From the NCBI RefSeq assembly GCF_000970685.1, contig NZ_LAJB01000010.1, positions 26,025 to 90,024 of the forward strand: a stretch of DNA of 64,000 nucleotides, in the 5' to 3' direction. Below are positions 49,514 to 59,555 of this stretch, one piece after another; the first letter of the stretch is position 1, and the number at the start of each line of letters is the position of its first letter. The notes below the pieces were generated by a model, which saw nothing but the letters and a program-made list of their open reading frames with translations, did not search any database and had not been told where the DNA came from. The translations under genes were made by a program, and so were the position numbers. Source of the stretch: Domibacillus indicus (GTDB lineage Bacteria; Bacillota; Bacilli; Bacillales; Domibacillaceae).

Positions 49514-50683
49514 TTGAAAAAGAAATGGGTTCTGGCGGCGTTATCCACGATGCTTCTTGTCAGCGGATGTGCACCGGCGCTGCAAAAGGATGACGAAGTA
49601 ACACAGGAGAATGGGGATGAAGCAACGGCTGTCATTCCGACATATCAAATATCCGAAAATTTTTATCGAACGATCGTGCCGTTTGAGCCAGGCAAAGCCC
49701 GTGGCCTTGTTGTTTCAAATTTAAATACAAGATATGACATAGTCGAATTTGAAACCGGTCTGATGCGCATTGCCCAGGAAAACTATTCACCGGATGATTT
49801 CCTTTTCCAGGAAGGTCAAGTACTGGATGAAGATACTGTCCGGTCATGGCTTCGCCGAAAATATACAGATGGACAGTTAAAAGAAAAGGAATTAACAGCA
49901 GAAGAAAACCTTGGTCTTAATCCGGTTGACACGGGTGAGGGATCGGTTGAAGAGCGGAATGAGCGGGCACCGATTTATCTGGCGCATATTATGGAACAGG
50001 ACTACTTAACAAAAAAAGAAGATAATTCGCTCCAGCTTGATGGAATGGTGATCGGGCTTGCACTTAATTCGGTACACTATTACCAAAAAGAACAATACGG
50101 CGCCGAATATGAATTTACGATTCCTGACAAAACAATTGAAGAAGAAGGCAAGAAAATCGCGTCCCAGGTGGCCTCCCGGCTTCGTGCCATGGATAAAACA
50201 AAAAGCATTCCGATCACGATTGCCCTGTTCAAGCAGGCGCCTCAAAACTCTGTAACGGCAGGCAACTTTATCGCTTACACACATCTTGATGCGGGACAGG
50301 GAGAAATTTCCGATTGGAAAACAATTAATGAAGAGTATGTTTTATTTCCTTCTAAAGCGGCAGAAGAAAATCACCGCGAGGATGCCACATACTTTGCAAA
50401 CTTCAAGCAGGACATTGAAGAGTATTTTGATAACTTTAATGGAGTAATTGGCCGCGGCCTGTACAGCGGAGAAGAGCTGACAAGCTTAAAAATTGAGATT
50501 CCCATTCAGTTTTATGGAAAAGCAGAGGCAATCGGCTTTACTCAGTATGTAACCGGCCTCGTAATGGAACATTTTCCGGCTTATATTCCTGTAGAAGTGA
50601 GCATAACTTCTACCAGTGGAACAGAAGCGCTCATTGTAAAAGAAGCAAACGCAAAAGAACCATATGTTCATATTTATGAATAA
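49514..50683 (+). CDS. yerH: CamS family lipoprotein (YerH)
   Basis: The 389-residue protein starts with a lipoprotein signal: KKKWVLAALSTMLLVSGC gives a lipobox with Cys at residue 19. The remainder matches the CamS (sex pheromone precursor-like) family, with the conserved NFYRTIVPFEPGKARG segment near residue 55 and NFNGVIGRGLY near the end. TTG 49514 is chosen because GAGGTGG precedes it; GTG 49505 overlaps that site. In staphylococci and enterococci the released signal peptide can act as a pheromone; whether it does so here is unknown. Ends at a terminator. Confidence 0.9.
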   Translation: MKKKWVLAALSTMLLVSGCAPALQKDDEVTQENGDEATAVIPTYQISENFYRTIVPFEPGKARGLVVSNLNTRYDIVEFETGLMRIAQENYSPDDFLFQEGQVLDEDTVRSWLRRKYTDGQLKEKELTAEENLGLNPVDTGEGSVEERNERAPIYLAHIMEQDYLTKKEDNSLQLDGMVIGLALNSVHYYQKEQYGAEYEFTIPDKTIEEEGKKIASQVASRLRAMDKTKSIPITIALFKQAPQNSVTAGNFIAYTHLDAGQGEISDWKTINEEYVLFPSKAAEENHREDATYFANFKQDIEEYFDNFNGVIGRGLYSGEELTSLKIEIPIQFYGKAEAIGFTQYVTGLVMEHFPAYIPVEVSITSTSGTEALIVKEANAKEPYVHIYE

Positions 50684-50687
50684 CCCA

Positions 50688-50728
50688 AAAGCCTGATTTG
50701 ATGAATAGTATCAAATCAGGCTTTTTTT
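50688..50728 (+). terminator. Terminator of the pcrB-pcrA-ligA-camS unit
   Basis: AAAGCCTGATTTGAT and ATCAAATCAGGCTTT form a 15-bp stem with a short loop and a seven-T tail. Confidence 0.93.
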
Positions 50729-50804
50729 ATTTCCTTAAACAAAAAATGTTGCGCAAGAGCAACAACTGGCATACACTAATAAAAAAGCACAGAGGAGGGC
50801 TTGT

Positions 50805-51614
50805 GTGGACGGGAACGTGTTACTGGCATTCGGTTTAACGCTGCTGGCCGGCCTGGCTACAGGCATTGGCAGTGCGCTCGCGTTTTTCACATCGCGCACA
50901 AATACAAAGTTTCTGGCCTGGGCGCTCGGATTCTCAGCAGGGGTTATGATCTATGTCTCAATGATTGAAATTTTTGTGAAAGCAAAAGATGCACTGGTAT
51001 TGGAGCATGGGGATAAAACGGGCTACTGGCTTACCGTTATTGGATTTTTCGCAGGTATTGTAGTTATCGCAGCCATCGACAAATTTATCCCTTCAAGCGG
51101 AAACCCTCATGAAACGAAAACAGTAGAAGAGTTTCATAAGGAGCCGGAGCGTGACGAGTACGCAAAGCTTAGAAAAATGGGGATCTTCACGGCTCTCGCC
51201 ATTGCCATTCATAATTTTCCGGAAGGAATTGCGACCTTTGCGTCAGCTCTTCAAGACCCGAACCTTGGAATTGCCATTGCCGCAGCTGTGGCTATTCATA
51301 ATATTCCAGAAGGGATTGCGGTGGCTGTGCCGCTTTATTTTGCAACAGGCAACCGAAAAAAAGCCTTTCAATGGTCTTTTTTATCGGGTCTTTCAGAACC
51401 CGTCGGTGCACTTGTTGCCTGGGTCATTTTAATGCCTTATTTAACGGATACCATGTTTGGCATGATATTCGCCGGAGTCGCTGGAATTATGGTCTTTATC
51501 TCGCTGGATGAACTGCTGCCGGCCGCTCAAAAGTATGACCAGACCCATATGGCCATTTACGGCGTTGTTTCAGGAATGGCTGTGATGGCGTTGAGTCTGC
51601 TGCTTCTTGTATAG
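50805..51614 (+). CDS. zupT: ZIP-family metal transporter ZupT
   Basis: ZupT-type ZIP proteins import divalent metals (Zn, Fe, Mn, Co in E. coli). The 269-residue membrane protein has eight predicted helices, with the metal-binding signatures AIHNFPEGIATFASAL (helix 4, ~residue 137) and AIHNIPEGIAVAVPLY (helix 5, ~residue 166), and an acidic/His loop between helices 3 and 4. GTG 50805 has GAGGAGGGC upstream. Monocistronic, flanked by terminators. Which metal it prefers here is not evident; manganese is possible. Confidence 0.93.
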   Translation: MDGNVLLAFGLTLLAGLATGIGSALAFFTSRTNTKFLAWALGFSAGVMIYVSMIEIFVKAKDALVLEHGDKTGYWLTVIGFFAGIVVIAAIDKFIPSSGNPHETKTVEEFHKEPERDEYAKLRKMGIFTALAIAIHNFPEGIATFASALQDPNLGIAIAAAVAIHNIPEGIAVAVPLYFATGNRKKAFQWSFLSGLSEPVGALVAWVILMPYLTDTMFGMIFAGVAGIMVFISLDELLPAAQKYDQTHMAIYGVVSGMAVMALSLLLLV

Positions 51615-51631
51615 TTTTTTATCGCTTTATC

Positions 51632-51668
51632 GCCGGAAGAGCGCATTCTTTCGGCTGTTTTATTTTTT
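51632..51668 (+). terminator. Terminator of zupT
   Basis: GCCGGAAG and CTTTCGGC form an eight-bp stem with one G-U pair and a loop of about eight bases, followed by a T-rich tail. Confidence 0.65.
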
Positions 51669-51679
51669 TGAAAAAAAGA

Positions 51680-51718
51680 TTGGCAAACGGAAAACTCTGT
51701 TATATAATACAAATTGTA
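51680..51718 (+). promoter_or_regulatory. aceA promoter with palindrome at the start region
   Basis: TTGGCA (51680-51685), a 17-base spacer and TATAAT (51703-51708) form a strong sigma-A promoter. The palindrome TACAAATTGTA (51708-51718) lies directly after the -10, a typical operator position. A catabolite-repression site was not convincing. Confidence 0.7.
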
Positions 51719-51755
51719 ATAAATAATCTGTTTTATAACAAAGGGGATGTGTAAA

Positions 51756-53045
51756 ATGGAGAATGCAACACAGCAACGGGCAGATCAGCTTCAGCAGTCA
51801 TGGGAGAATGATGTAAGATGGCAGGGAATTGAGCGGCCGTACTCAGCAGAAGAAGTAATCAAGCTCCGCGGATCGATTGATATTGAACACACGCTTGCCA
51901 GGCGCGGAGCTGGCAAACTGTGGAGTCTGATTAATGAAGAGAACTTCATTAACGCGCTTGGGGCGCTGACGGGGAACCAGGCTGTACAGCAAGTAAAAGC
52001 AGGGTTGAAAGCGATTTATTTGAGCGGATGGCAGGTTGCAGCGGACGCAAACCTTTCGGGAAACATGTATCCGGATCAGAGCCTTTATCCGGCAAACAGT
52101 GTTCCGCATGTAGTTAAGCGCATTAACCAGGCCCTCCAGCGGGCAGACCAGATTGCCCATATGGAAGGCGATGATTCGATTGATTACTTCGCGCCTGTCG
52201 TTGCTGATGCAGAAGCTGGATTTGGGGGACAGCTGAATGTATTCGAGCTGATGAAGAGTATGATCGAAGCCGGCGCTTCCGGCGTTCATTTTGAAGACCA
52301 GCTGTCTTCCGAGAAAAAATGCGGCCACCTGGGTGGGAAAGTGCTTCTGCCGACACAAACAGCAGTGCGCAACTTGATTGCGGCCCGTCTTGCAGCAGAC
52401 GTTATGGGAACACCGACCGTTTTGATTGCCCGCACAGATGCAGATGCGGCAGACTTAATTACGAGCGATATTGATCCGGCAGATGCACCATTTATTACAG
52501 GAGAGCGCACGTCCGAGGGATTCTACCGGACAAAAGCAGGTCTGGATCAGGCAATTGCCCGGGGCCTTGCATACGCGCCATACGCCGACATGATCTGGTG
52601 TGAGACGTCTGAACCGAACCTGGAACAGGCACAGCGCTTTGCGGATGCGATTCATGAGAAATTCCCGGGCAAGCTGCTGGCATACAACTGCTCACCGTCT
52701 TTTAACTGGAAAGCAAAGCTCGATGAGGAAACAATCGAAAAGTTCCAGATCGAACTTGGGAAAATGGGCTATAAGTTCCAATTCGTAACGCTTGCCGGCT
52801 TCCATTCGTTAAATCACAGCATGTTCCAGCTTGCAAATGGATATAAAACACGCGGTATGGGTGCTTACTCCGAACTTCAGCAAGCCGAGTTTGCCTCGGA
52901 AAAAGATGGCTACACCGCAACAAGACATCAGCGTGAAGTAGGAACCGGCTACTTTGATGCCGTATCAATGACTGTAACAGGAGGCCAGTCTTCTACGACT
53001 GCACTGAAAGGGTCAACAGAGGAAGAGCAATTCCAAACAAACTAA
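51756..53045 (+). CDS. aceA: Isocitrate lyase
   Basis: AceA cleaves isocitrate to glyoxylate and succinate, allowing growth on acetate or fatty acids through the glyoxylate bypass. The 429-residue product has the catalytic KKCGHLGGK (Cys at about residue 189), [10 protein letters not shown] and NCSPSFNW motifs of prokaryotic isocitrate lyases. ATG 51756 is preferred because AAAGGGG lies about ten bases upstream; ATG 51747 is too close. Malate synthase is not adjacent, so the bypass partner must lie elsewhere. Confidence 0.96.
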   Translation: MENATQQRADQLQQSWENDVRWQGIERPYSAEEVIKLRGSIDIEHTLARRGAGKLWSLINEENFINALGALTGNQAVQQVKAGLKAIYLSGWQVAADANLSGNMYPDQSLYPANSVPHVVKRINQALQRADQIAHMEGDDSIDYFAPVVADAEAGFGGQLNVFELMKSMIEAGASGVHFEDQLSSEKKCGHLGGKVLLPTQTAVRNLIAARLAADVMGTPTVLIARTDADAADLITSDIDPADAPFITGERTSEGFYRTKAGLDQAIARGLAYAPYADMIWCETSEPNLEQAQRFADAIHEKFPGKLLAYNCSPSFNWKAKLDEETIEKFQIELGKMGYKFQFVTLAGFHSLNHSMFQLANGYKTRGMGAYSELQQAEFASEKDGYTATRHQREVGTGYFDAVSMTVTGGQSSTTALKGSTEEEQFQTN

Positions 53046-53103
53046 AGGAAAACGAGCAAGGGGATCTGTCTTACATTGGGGGATGTAAAATAGATAAAGG
53101 ATG

Positions 53104-53139
53104 AAAAGCCGCCTTCATTTTTGAAGGCGGCCTTTCTTT
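53104..53139 (+). terminator. Terminator of aceA
   Basis: GCCGCCTTCA and TGAAGGCGGC form a 10-bp stem with a four-base T loop, followed by CTTTCTTTATT. Confidence 0.88.
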
Positions 53140-53222
53140 ATTGTTCACGAAGGGATAAATCATGGTAAAATAAATTTTGTGCAAATTAACAGCGTACAAA
53201 TTTTTTATGGAGGTGGATTTCA

Positions 53223-53513
53223 TTGACGCGAATTTCAGAAGAACAAGTACGGCACGTAGCCCATTTGGCACGCCTTGCTATTACAGATGAAGAAGTGCAT
53301 ACATTTACGGAACAGCTCGATGCGATCATTACATTCGCCGAGCAGCTGAATGAACTTGATACATCAAACGTGAAACCGACTTCACACGTTTTAGATATGA
53401 AGAATGTATTGCGGAAAGACGAATCAGCACCGGGTCTTGACCAGGAAGAAGTATTAAAAAATGCACCGGATCAGCAGGACGGCCAAATTCGTGTTCCGTC
53501 GATTATTGAGTAA
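53223..53513 (+). CDS. gatC: Glu-tRNA(Gln) amidotransferase subunit C
   Basis: GatC is the small stabilising subunit of GatCAB, which amidates mischarged Glu-tRNA(Gln). The 96-residue product has the family pattern [32 protein letters not shown] and LRKDE near residue 62. TTG start 53223 has GGAGGTGG six bases upstream. First gene of gatC-gatA-gatB. Confidence 0.95.
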   Translation: MTRISEEQVRHVAHLARLAITDEEVHTFTEQLDAIITFAEQLNELDTSNVKPTSHVLDMKNVLRKDESAPGLDQEEVLKNAPDQQDGQIRVPSIIE

Positions 53514-53525
53514 GGAGGAGAGACC

Positions 53526-54974
53526 GTGTCATTATTTGATCACAAATTAACAGAGATTCAATCTATGATCGAGAAAAAAGAAGTATCGATTCCGGATCTC
53601 GTAGATGAATCATTTAAGCGCATCGCCGCGGTGGACGGTGAGGTAAAAGCGTTTATTACATTGGATGAGGAGCGTGCACGCAAGCAGGCAGAAGACGCAC
53701 AAGCAACTGGCAAAACCGGTGTTTTATCAGGTATTCCAATTGGAGTAAAAGATAATATTGTGACAAAAGGGCTTCGCACGACTGCTGCCAGCCAGATCCT
53801 TTTCAACTTTGACCCGATTTACGATGCGACGGTTGTGAACAAGCTTCGTGAAGCGGGAACGATCACAGTCGGCAAATTAAATATGGATGAGTTTGCAATG
53901 GGGTCATCAACCGAAAACTCAAGCTTCCAAAAAACGCGCAATCCATGGAACCTCAATCACGTACCGGGCGGTTCATCAGGCGGTTCAGCCGCATCGGTTG
54001 CAGCGGGGGAAGTACCCTTTTCGCTTGGCTCTGATACAGGAGGCTCTATCCGCCAGCCGGCTTCGTTCTGCGGTGTTGTCGGCATGAAACCTACATACGG
54101 GCGTGTTTCACGCTTTGGCCTGATTGCCTTTGCATCGTCACTTGACCAGATTGGACCGATTACACGCAATGTAGAGGACAATGCACATCTGCTTGAAGCA
54201 ATCGTCGGCGCCGACCCGCAGGATTCTACATCGGCTAACGTACCGGCTGAAAATTTTGCCGCAGGGTTAACGGGGGATGTAAAAGGACTTCGTATTGCTG
54301 TACCGAAAGAATATCTCGGAGAAGGGGTTTCAGAGGAAGTGCGGCAGTCTGTTTTAGATGCACTAAAAGTACTTGAAGGGCTTGGCGCAACCTGGGAGGA
54401 AGTCTCACTTCCGCACTCGAAATATGGCGTAGCGACCTACTACCTGCTTGCATCATCTGAAGCTTCCTCCAATCTGGCCCGCTTTGACGGTATCCGTTAC
54501 GGCTACCGTGCGGAAGGAGCGGAAAACTTAATTGATTTATACAAAAAAACTCGTGCAGAAGGCTTTGGCGATGAAGTAAAACGCCGGATTATGCTTGGCA
54601 CCTTTGCGCTAAGCTCGGGCTACTACGATGCATACTATAAGAAAGCCCAGCAGGTCCGCACCCTGATTAAAAAAGACTTTGAAGATGTATTGGAAAGCTA
54701 TGATGTTATCATTGGCCCGACAACACCAACACCGGCTTTTAAAATCGGCGAAATTATTGACGATCCGTTAACAATGTATGCGAATGATATTTTAACCATT
54801 CCAGTTAACCTTGCCGGAGTGCCGGGCATTTCTGTTCCATGCGGATTTGCAGAAAACGGCCTGCCGCTTGGCCTTCAGATTATTGGACGTCATTTTGATG
54901 AAAAAACCGTCTACCGTGTTGCCCATGCATATGAGCAGGCAACTGATTTCCATAAAGAAAAACCGGAGCTGTAA
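53526..54974 (+). CDS. gatA: Glu-tRNA(Gln) amidotransferase subunit A
   Basis: GatA is the amidase that releases ammonia from glutamine for GatB. The 482-residue product contains the amidase Ser-cisSer-Lys core: IPIGVKDNI (Lys, ~residue 79), [17 protein letters not shown] (~residues 147-163) and [14 protein letters not shown] with the nucleophile Ser. The GTG start is preceded by AAGGAGGAG. Twelve bases after gatC. Confidence 0.97.
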   Translation: MSLFDHKLTEIQSMIEKKEVSIPDLVDESFKRIAAVDGEVKAFITLDEERARKQAEDAQATGKTGVLSGIPIGVKDNIVTKGLRTTAASQILFNFDPIYDATVVNKLREAGTITVGKLNMDEFAMGSSTENSSFQKTRNPWNLNHVPGGSSGGSAASVAAGEVPFSLGSDTGGSIRQPASFCGVVGMKPTYGRVSRFGLIAFASSLDQIGPITRNVEDNAHLLEAIVGADPQDSTSANVPAENFAAGLTGDVKGLRIAVPKEYLGEGVSEEVRQSVLDALKVLEGLGATWEEVSLPHSKYGVATYYLLASSEASSNLARFDGIRYGYRAEGAENLIDLYKKTRAEGFGDEVKRRIMLGTFALSSGYYDAYYKKAQQVRTLIKKDFEDVLESYDVIIGPTTPTPAFKIGEIIDDPLTMYANDILTIPVNLAGVPGISVPCGFAENGLPLGLQIIGRHFDEKTVYRVAHAYEQATDFHKEKPEL

Positions 54975-54989
54975 AGGAGGGGACCATCA

Positions 54990-56417
54990 GTGCAATTTGA
55001 AACGGTAATTGGACTTGAAGTCCACGTAGAATTAAAAACAAACTCAAAAATCTTTTCATCGGCCCCGGCTCATTTCGGCGCGGAGCCTAACACGAATACG
55101 ACTGTGATCGATCTTGGCTATCCGGGTGTATTGCCGGTTATGAACGAAAAAGCAGTGGAATTTGCCATGAAAGCCGCGATGGCGATCAACTGTGAAATCG
55201 CAGAAGAAACAAAATGGGACCGGAAAAACTACTTCTATCCTGATAATCCAAAAGCGTATCAAATTTCGCAATACGACAAGCCGGTCGGCGAGCACGGCTG
55301 GGTAGAGATCGAAGTAAATGGTGAAACAAAACGAATCGGCATCACGCGTCTTCACCTTGAAGAAGATGCCGGAAAACTGACCCATGCCGGAAAGCACTCT
55401 CTTTGCGATTACAACCGCCAGGGCACTCCGCTTGTGGAAATCGTATCAGAGCCGGATATTCGCACGCCGGAAGAAGCGTATGCATTTTTAGAAAAGCTCA
55501 AAGCGATCATTCAGTACACAGAGGTGTCTGACTGCAAAATGGAAGAAGGGTCACTTCGCTGTGATGCGAATATCTCGCTTCGTCCAGTCGGCCAGAAAGA
55601 ATTCGGAACGAAAACCGAGCTGAAAAACTTAAACTCGTTCAACTTTGTCCGCAAAGGACTTGAATACGAAGAAAAACGCCAGGCGGATGTTCTGTCATCC
55701 GGCGGTACTATTGATCAGGAGACACGCCGTTTTGACGAAGCAACCGGCAAAACGCTGCTTATGCGTGTAAAAGAAGGATCAGATGACTACCGTTACTTCC
55801 CGGAACCGGATTTGCTTTCCGTTATCATTGACGACGAATGGAAAGAGCGCGTCCGCGCATCGATCCCGGAGCTTCCAGATGCGCGCCAAAAGCGTTACAT
55901 GGAAGAGCTCGGCCTGCCGGTGCATGATGCGAAAATTTTAACAATGTCAAAAGAGATTGCCGATTTCTTTGAAGCAACTGTAGCGGCAGGCGCTGCAGCG
56001 AAACTGGCATCAAACTGGATGATGGGGGAAGTGCCGGCGTATTTGAATGCGGAAGGCAAAGAGCTTTCTGAGACAAAGCTGACACCGGAAAATCTTGCCG
56101 GCATGATCAAGCTGCTCGAGGAAGGAACCATTTCCTCAAAAATTGCCAAAACCGTGTTTAAAGAAATTATCGAAAACGGCGGCGATGCTGAAGCAATCGT
56201 GAAAGAAAAAGGTCTTGTCCAGATTTCGGACGAGTCAGCCCTTCTCAAGTTTGTTAACGATGCACTTGATGCGAATCCGCAGTCCATCGCCGATTTTAAA
56301 GAAGGAAAGAAAAAAGCGATCGGCTTCCTGGTCGGACAGATTATGAAAGCGTCCAAAGGACAGGCAAATCCGCAGGCAATTAATAAGCTGCTTGCAGAAG
56401 AAATTCAAAAAAGATAA
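54990..56417 (+). CDS. gatB: Glu-tRNA(Gln) amidotransferase subunit B
   Basis: GatB phosphorylates the glutamyl-tRNA and amidates it with ammonia from GatA. The 475-residue product opens with [20 protein letters not shown], then [39 protein letters not shown] and [13 protein letters not shown] of the kinase core, and ends in the tRNA-binding YqeY-like domain ([20 protein letters not shown]). GTG start with AAAGGAGGGG upstream. Confidence 0.97.
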   Translation: MQFETVIGLEVHVELKTNSKIFSSAPAHFGAEPNTNTTVIDLGYPGVLPVMNEKAVEFAMKAAMAINCEIAEETKWDRKNYFYPDNPKAYQISQYDKPVGEHGWVEIEVNGETKRIGITRLHLEEDAGKLTHAGKHSLCDYNRQGTPLVEIVSEPDIRTPEEAYAFLEKLKAIIQYTEVSDCKMEEGSLRCDANISLRPVGQKEFGTKTELKNLNSFNFVRKGLEYEEKRQADVLSSGGTIDQETRRFDEATGKTLLMRVKEGSDDYRYFPEPDLLSVIIDDEWKERVRASIPELPDARQKRYMEELGLPVHDAKILTMSKEIADFFEATVAAGAAAKLASNWMMGEVPAYLNAEGKELSETKLTPENLAGMIKLLEEGTISSKIAKTVFKEIIENGGDAEAIVKEKGLVQISDESALLKFVNDALDANPQSIADFKEGKKKAIGFLVGQIMKASKGQANPQAINKLLAEEIQKR

Positions 56418-56429
56418 TAGCAGAAAGGA

Positions 56430-56520
56430 TGGCGCGATTTTTCTTAAAATGGCGTGTTTCCTTACTGGAATGGCGCGATTACAGCTTAATCGCGCCATTT
56501 TTCTATTAAATCGCGCCGTC
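56430..56520. repeat. Cluster of short GC boxes with terminator of gatB
   Basis: The core ATGGCGCGATT, or close variants, occurs three times on the plus strand (near 56430, 56450 and 56469) and twice inverted (56488 and 56509). The middle pair forms a perfect 12-bp stem (56469-56480 and 56488-56499) followed by TTTTT, a good terminator for gatCAB. The extra copies are not needed for termination. Confidence 0.75.
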
Positions 56521-56635
56521 TTTTCAGTCGAATAGCTTTTCTTTTAAAACAATTCCAACTTGACTTGTCGGATAAAACCGGTTAAAGTATACATATCTTA
56601 TAAAAATAATCGGAATTAAAATGGAGGGCCATAAG

Positions 56636-57409
56636 ATGAGAGAAGAATATACAATAATACCAGGGGCGGAATCATTTTATTTAGAAGGAAACGACATTGG
56701 AATTGTTCTTTCTCACGGATTTATCGGTACACCCCAGAGTGTCAGGGATGTGGCTGAATCTTTAAATAAAAAAGGCTTTTCTGTTATGGCCCCCCGGTTA
56801 AAAGGACACGGAACCCACCAGGCCGATATGGAAAAATGCATGTACAATGACTGGTATAAAAGCTATTCAAATGCTTACCGCTTTTTAAAGAAACGAGGCA
56901 AACGCATTTTTTTAATGGGACAGTCGATGGGGGGGACTCTTACACTAAAATTTGCAGCCGCTCATCGTAATATTGAGGGAGTTATCACAATTAACGCTGC
57001 CCTGACCCTGCCTTCTCTTGAATACTTGCAGCATGATCCGGCTCCCCGATTTATTCCAGAGGGAGCACCTGATATTAAAAAGGAAAATGTTTATGAAATC
57101 ACGTATGAAGAAGCACCGGTCGCATCCATTCGCGAGCTGCAGAAATTAATGAAAGAGGTACCGGGCGCCTTAGCTCGTATTCATGTGCCTGCCCTTTGTA
57201 TAAAATCAGCGGTCGATCATGTTGTGCCGCCGGAAAATACATCGTTTATTTACCAGTCAATTTCCTCTAATGACAAACAAATAGTGACTCTGCCGAATTC
57301 CTATCATGTGGCCACTATGGACCATGACGCGGGTCAAATTGTGGAAGCTGCAGCGGGTTTTATTGAGCGTGTGTGCAGCAAGCAGGAAAAGCTTAAAAAA
57401 GTGCTATAA
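56636..57409 (+). CDS. Carboxylesterase / monoacylglycerol lipase-like alpha/beta hydrolase
   Basis: The 257-residue serine hydrolase resembles Geobacillus Est30 and related carboxylesterases. Visible parts are the oxyanion LSHGFIGTPQSV (residues ~31-42), the nucleophile elbow MGQSMGGTLTL (Ser at ~98), the acid in SAVDHVVPPENT (~residue 200) and the His in NSYHVATMDHDA (~residue 228). No signal peptide, so cytoplasmic; the natural substrate is not known. ATG 56636 follows GGAGGGCC. It stands alone after gatB and before a tandem-hairpin region. Confidence 0.88.
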   Translation: MREEYTIIPGAESFYLEGNDIGIVLSHGFIGTPQSVRDVAESLNKKGFSVMAPRLKGHGTHQADMEKCMYNDWYKSYSNAYRFLKKRGKRIFLMGQSMGGTLTLKFAAAHRNIEGVITINAALTLPSLEYLQHDPAPRFIPEGAPDIKKENVYEITYEEAPVASIRELQKLMKEVPGALARIHVPALCIKSAVDHVVPPENTSFIYQSISSNDKQIVTLPNSYHVATMDHDAGQIVEAAAGFIERVCSKQEKLKKVL

Positions 57410-57520
57410 AAAAAAGAGCTGTCTTATTTTGGACAGCTCCTATGCTGTTGCCAAACGCTTGCTTTCTGACTTTGTCTACACTTTCAGAGCTTCCTTACTT
57501 TGGAAGCTCTTTTTTTGTTT
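57410..57520 (+). terminator. Tandem stem-loops after the esterase gene
   Basis: First hairpin GAGCTGTC/GACAGCTC (57416-57438) starts just after the stop; second AGAGCTTCC/GGAAGCTCT with seven T residues follows near 57485-57516. The second is the better terminator. Their similar loops suggest duplication. Confidence 0.75.
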
Positions 57521-57641
57521 TAGGCGGTATTTTTTCATTTAGGAAGGTATATCCAACGCCAGGGGCGGAAAAATAGTTTGCCGCCCCTAAAGTGTAGAAA
57601 ACCGCCTCAAATTTCGAAATGCCGCCCTAAACGGACAATTT
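57521..57641 (-). terminator. Terminator and GC-box cluster downstream of argD
   Basis: On the minus strand GGGGCGG and CCGCCCC form a hairpin (plus-strand 57560-57588) beyond argD. The same G-rich core is repeated: AGGCGG near 57522, and CCGCCTCAAA and CCGCCCTAAA near 57602 and 57622. The pattern parallels the cluster at 56430-56520, with a different core. Confidence 0.55.
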
Positions 57642-58781
57642 TTACTTTTTCAATATCCCTGTGATGATGCTGGCCGCTTTTTCGATTTCTTCCTCTGTGA
57701 CATTCAGCGGAGGGAGGAGACGGATAACATGTGTGCCGGCTGTTAAAATGAGCAGGTTCTGCTCCCTGGCTTCAGAGAGAAATGGTCCGGCTTCTTCATT
57801 CAGCTCAATACCAATCATTAGTCCTTTGCCTTTAAGCTTTTTAAAAATCGGTTCATCCTTCAGCGCTTCAAGGAGAAGGGATTGAAGTTTTTCTCCTTTT
57901 TTCGTAACGTCATCTAAGAAGCCATCATTGAAAATAGTCGACAATGTTTCTTTTGCCGCCGCCAGTGCAACCGGATTTCCGCCAAAGGTTGATCCGTGTG
58001 AGCCGGCGGAAAAAGCATCGGAAAGAGACGATTTGCCGATGATAGCCCCGAGCGGAAAACCGCTGGCGATGCCTTTGGCAACAGAGACGATATCCGGATG
58101 TAAGCCGATGTGCTGAAAAGCAAACGGCTTGCCTGTGCGGCCGATCCCTGTCTGGATTTCATCAATAATGACGAGAGAGCCGTTTTCGTGTGCAAGCTTT
58201 TCTGCTTCCTGTAAAAAGCCCGCATCGCCTTCATTAATGCCGCCTTCACCCTGAATCACTTCAAACATAATCGCCGCTGTGTTTTCGTCCAGGGCGGCTT
58301 TTAAAGAATCCAGGTCATTCATCGTAACATATTCAAATGTCTCCAGCATTGGGCCGAAGCCTGTTTTAATTTTTTCCTGGCCGGTTGCAGCCATTGTCGC
58401 AAAGGTGCGTCCATGAAATGAATTGACAAATGTAATCACTTTTGTGCGGCCGGTTGATTTGCGGGCGAGCTTAATCGCCGCTTCATTCGCTTCCGCCCCG
58501 CTGTTTCCAAAAAAAACAAGATCCAGTCCGGAGGCGTCCGTCAGCTGTTTGGCTACTTCTTCCTGAAGCTCGATTTGAAATAAATTCGATGTATGCCAGA
58601 ACTGGTTCAGCTGCTTTTCTACCGCTTTTTTAACGTTTTCGGGTGCGTGGCCAAGATTGCACACACTGATGCCGGATGTAAAATCAAGGTACTCTTTTCC
58701 GTCCTTCGCTGTTAGATAAGCGCCTTTTGCTTGAACAGGCGTGACGTCCCATCTTGCATATGTAGGGAATAAATGGCTCAT
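57642..58781 (-). CDS. argD: Acetylornithine aminotransferase
   Basis: ArgD makes N-acetylornithine from N-acetylglutamate semialdehyde with PLP. The 379-residue class III aminotransferase has FFGNSGAEANEAAIKLAR (residues ~93-110), FVNSFHGRTFATMAATG, LVIIDEIQTGIGRTGKPFAF and the Schiff-base Lys in DIVSVAKGIASGFPLGA (~residue 237). The start overlaps the argB stop by four bases (ATGA). Last gene of the leftward argC-argB-argD operon. Confidence 0.95.
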   Translation of the reverse strand: MSHLFPTYARWDVTPVQAKGAYLTAKDGKEYLDFTSGISVCNLGHAPENVKKAVEKQLNQFWHTSNLFQIELQEEVAKQLTDASGLDLVFFGNSGAEANEAAIKLARKSTGRTKVITFVNSFHGRTFATMAATGQEKIKTGFGPMLETFEYVTMNDLDSLKAALDENTAAIMFEVIQGEGGINEGDAGFLQEAEKLAHENGSLVIIDEIQTGIGRTGKPFAFQHIGLHPDIVSVAKGIASGFPLGAIIGKSSLSDAFSAGSHGSTFGGNPVALAAAKETLSTIFNDGFLDDVTKKGEKLQSLLLEALKDEPIFKKLKGKGLMIGIELNEEAGPFLSEAREQNLLILTAGTHVIRLLPPLNVTEEEIEKAASIITGILKK

Positions 58782-59542
58782 ATTGTCTCCTCCTTATTAA
58801 ATAAAGTGCCATACCACTTTCCGCCTTCATAAAACGGCTTTTTGCCGGAAACGATATGGACGTGCTCGCAGCTCTGAAGTGCTTTCAGTGCGGTTTTTAC
58901 TTTTGGGATCATGCCGCCGCTGATGACGCCCGAATCAATCAGCTCATTTGTTTCGGCTGCCGTTAATGACGGAATCAATTTGCCGTCTTTCAGTACGCCG
59001 GGTACATCTGTCACCATCAGCAGATGATCGGCTGCCAGTGCATAAGCAGCTGCGCCCGCCGCATGGTCTGCATTTACGTTCAAAACAGTGCCGTCCGGTC
59101 CTTTGGCGATCGGTGTCATGACCGGAAGAAGCCCTGCCTGCAAAAACAGCTCAAGCACGTTTTTATTGACGGCAGTTACATCTCCAACGAAACCGAGTTC
59201 CTCCTGGCTGATAAAGTCTGCCCGTAGGATGCCCTGGTCGCTTGATTGCACCCCGATTGCCGGAATGCCTTTTTGTTCGAGCATACGGACAAGCTTCCGG
59301 TTCATGCTCCCGGACAGAACAAGCTCTGCCGCTTCCAGTACTTCTCTGGATGTGACCCGAAGGCCGTTTTTAAACTCGCTTTCCACGTCCATTTTTTCAA
59401 GCATGGCGTTAATTTCCGGTCCGCCCCCATGAACAAAAACGATCTGGTAGCCGTCTTCGATGAGCGATTTCATACTGTTGAAAAAACTGTCGGACAGTTC
59501 TTTTAAGACGCTTCCGCCGCATTTTACCACTACTGTTTTCAT
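58778..59542 (-). CDS. argB: Acetylglutamate kinase
   Basis: ArgB phosphorylates N-acetylglutamate. The 254-residue product has VVKCGGSVLKEL (residues 4-15), FVHGGGPEINAML (~residues 38-50), VNADHAAGAAAYAL and GGMIPKVKTALKAL of the amino-acid kinase fold. ATG 59542 has AAGGAGGCAG upstream; the longer frame enters argC. The C-terminal region shows no extra arginine-sensing N-helix, suggesting an arginine-insensitive dimeric form (inference). Only 13 bases separate it from argC, with no argJ. Confidence 0.95.
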   Translation of the reverse strand: MKTVVVKCGGSVLKELSDSFFNSMKSLIEDGYQIVFVHGGGPEINAMLEKMDVESEFKNGLRVTSREVLEAAELVLSGSMNRKLVRMLEQKGIPAIGVQSSDQGILRADFISQEELGFVGDVTAVNKNVLELFLQAGLLPVMTPIAKGPDGTVLNVNADHAAGAAAYALAADHLLMVTDVPGVLKDGKLIPSLTAAETNELIDSGVISGGMIPKVKTALKALQSCEHVHIVSGKKPFYEGGKWYGTLFNKEETI

Positions 59543-59555
59543 GAACACTGCCTCC

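Noticed and set aside
51680..51698. A CcpA catabolite-repression site over the aceA -35
   Set aside because: TTGGCAAACGGAAAACT has a central CG, but the flanking symmetry fails at several consensus positions.
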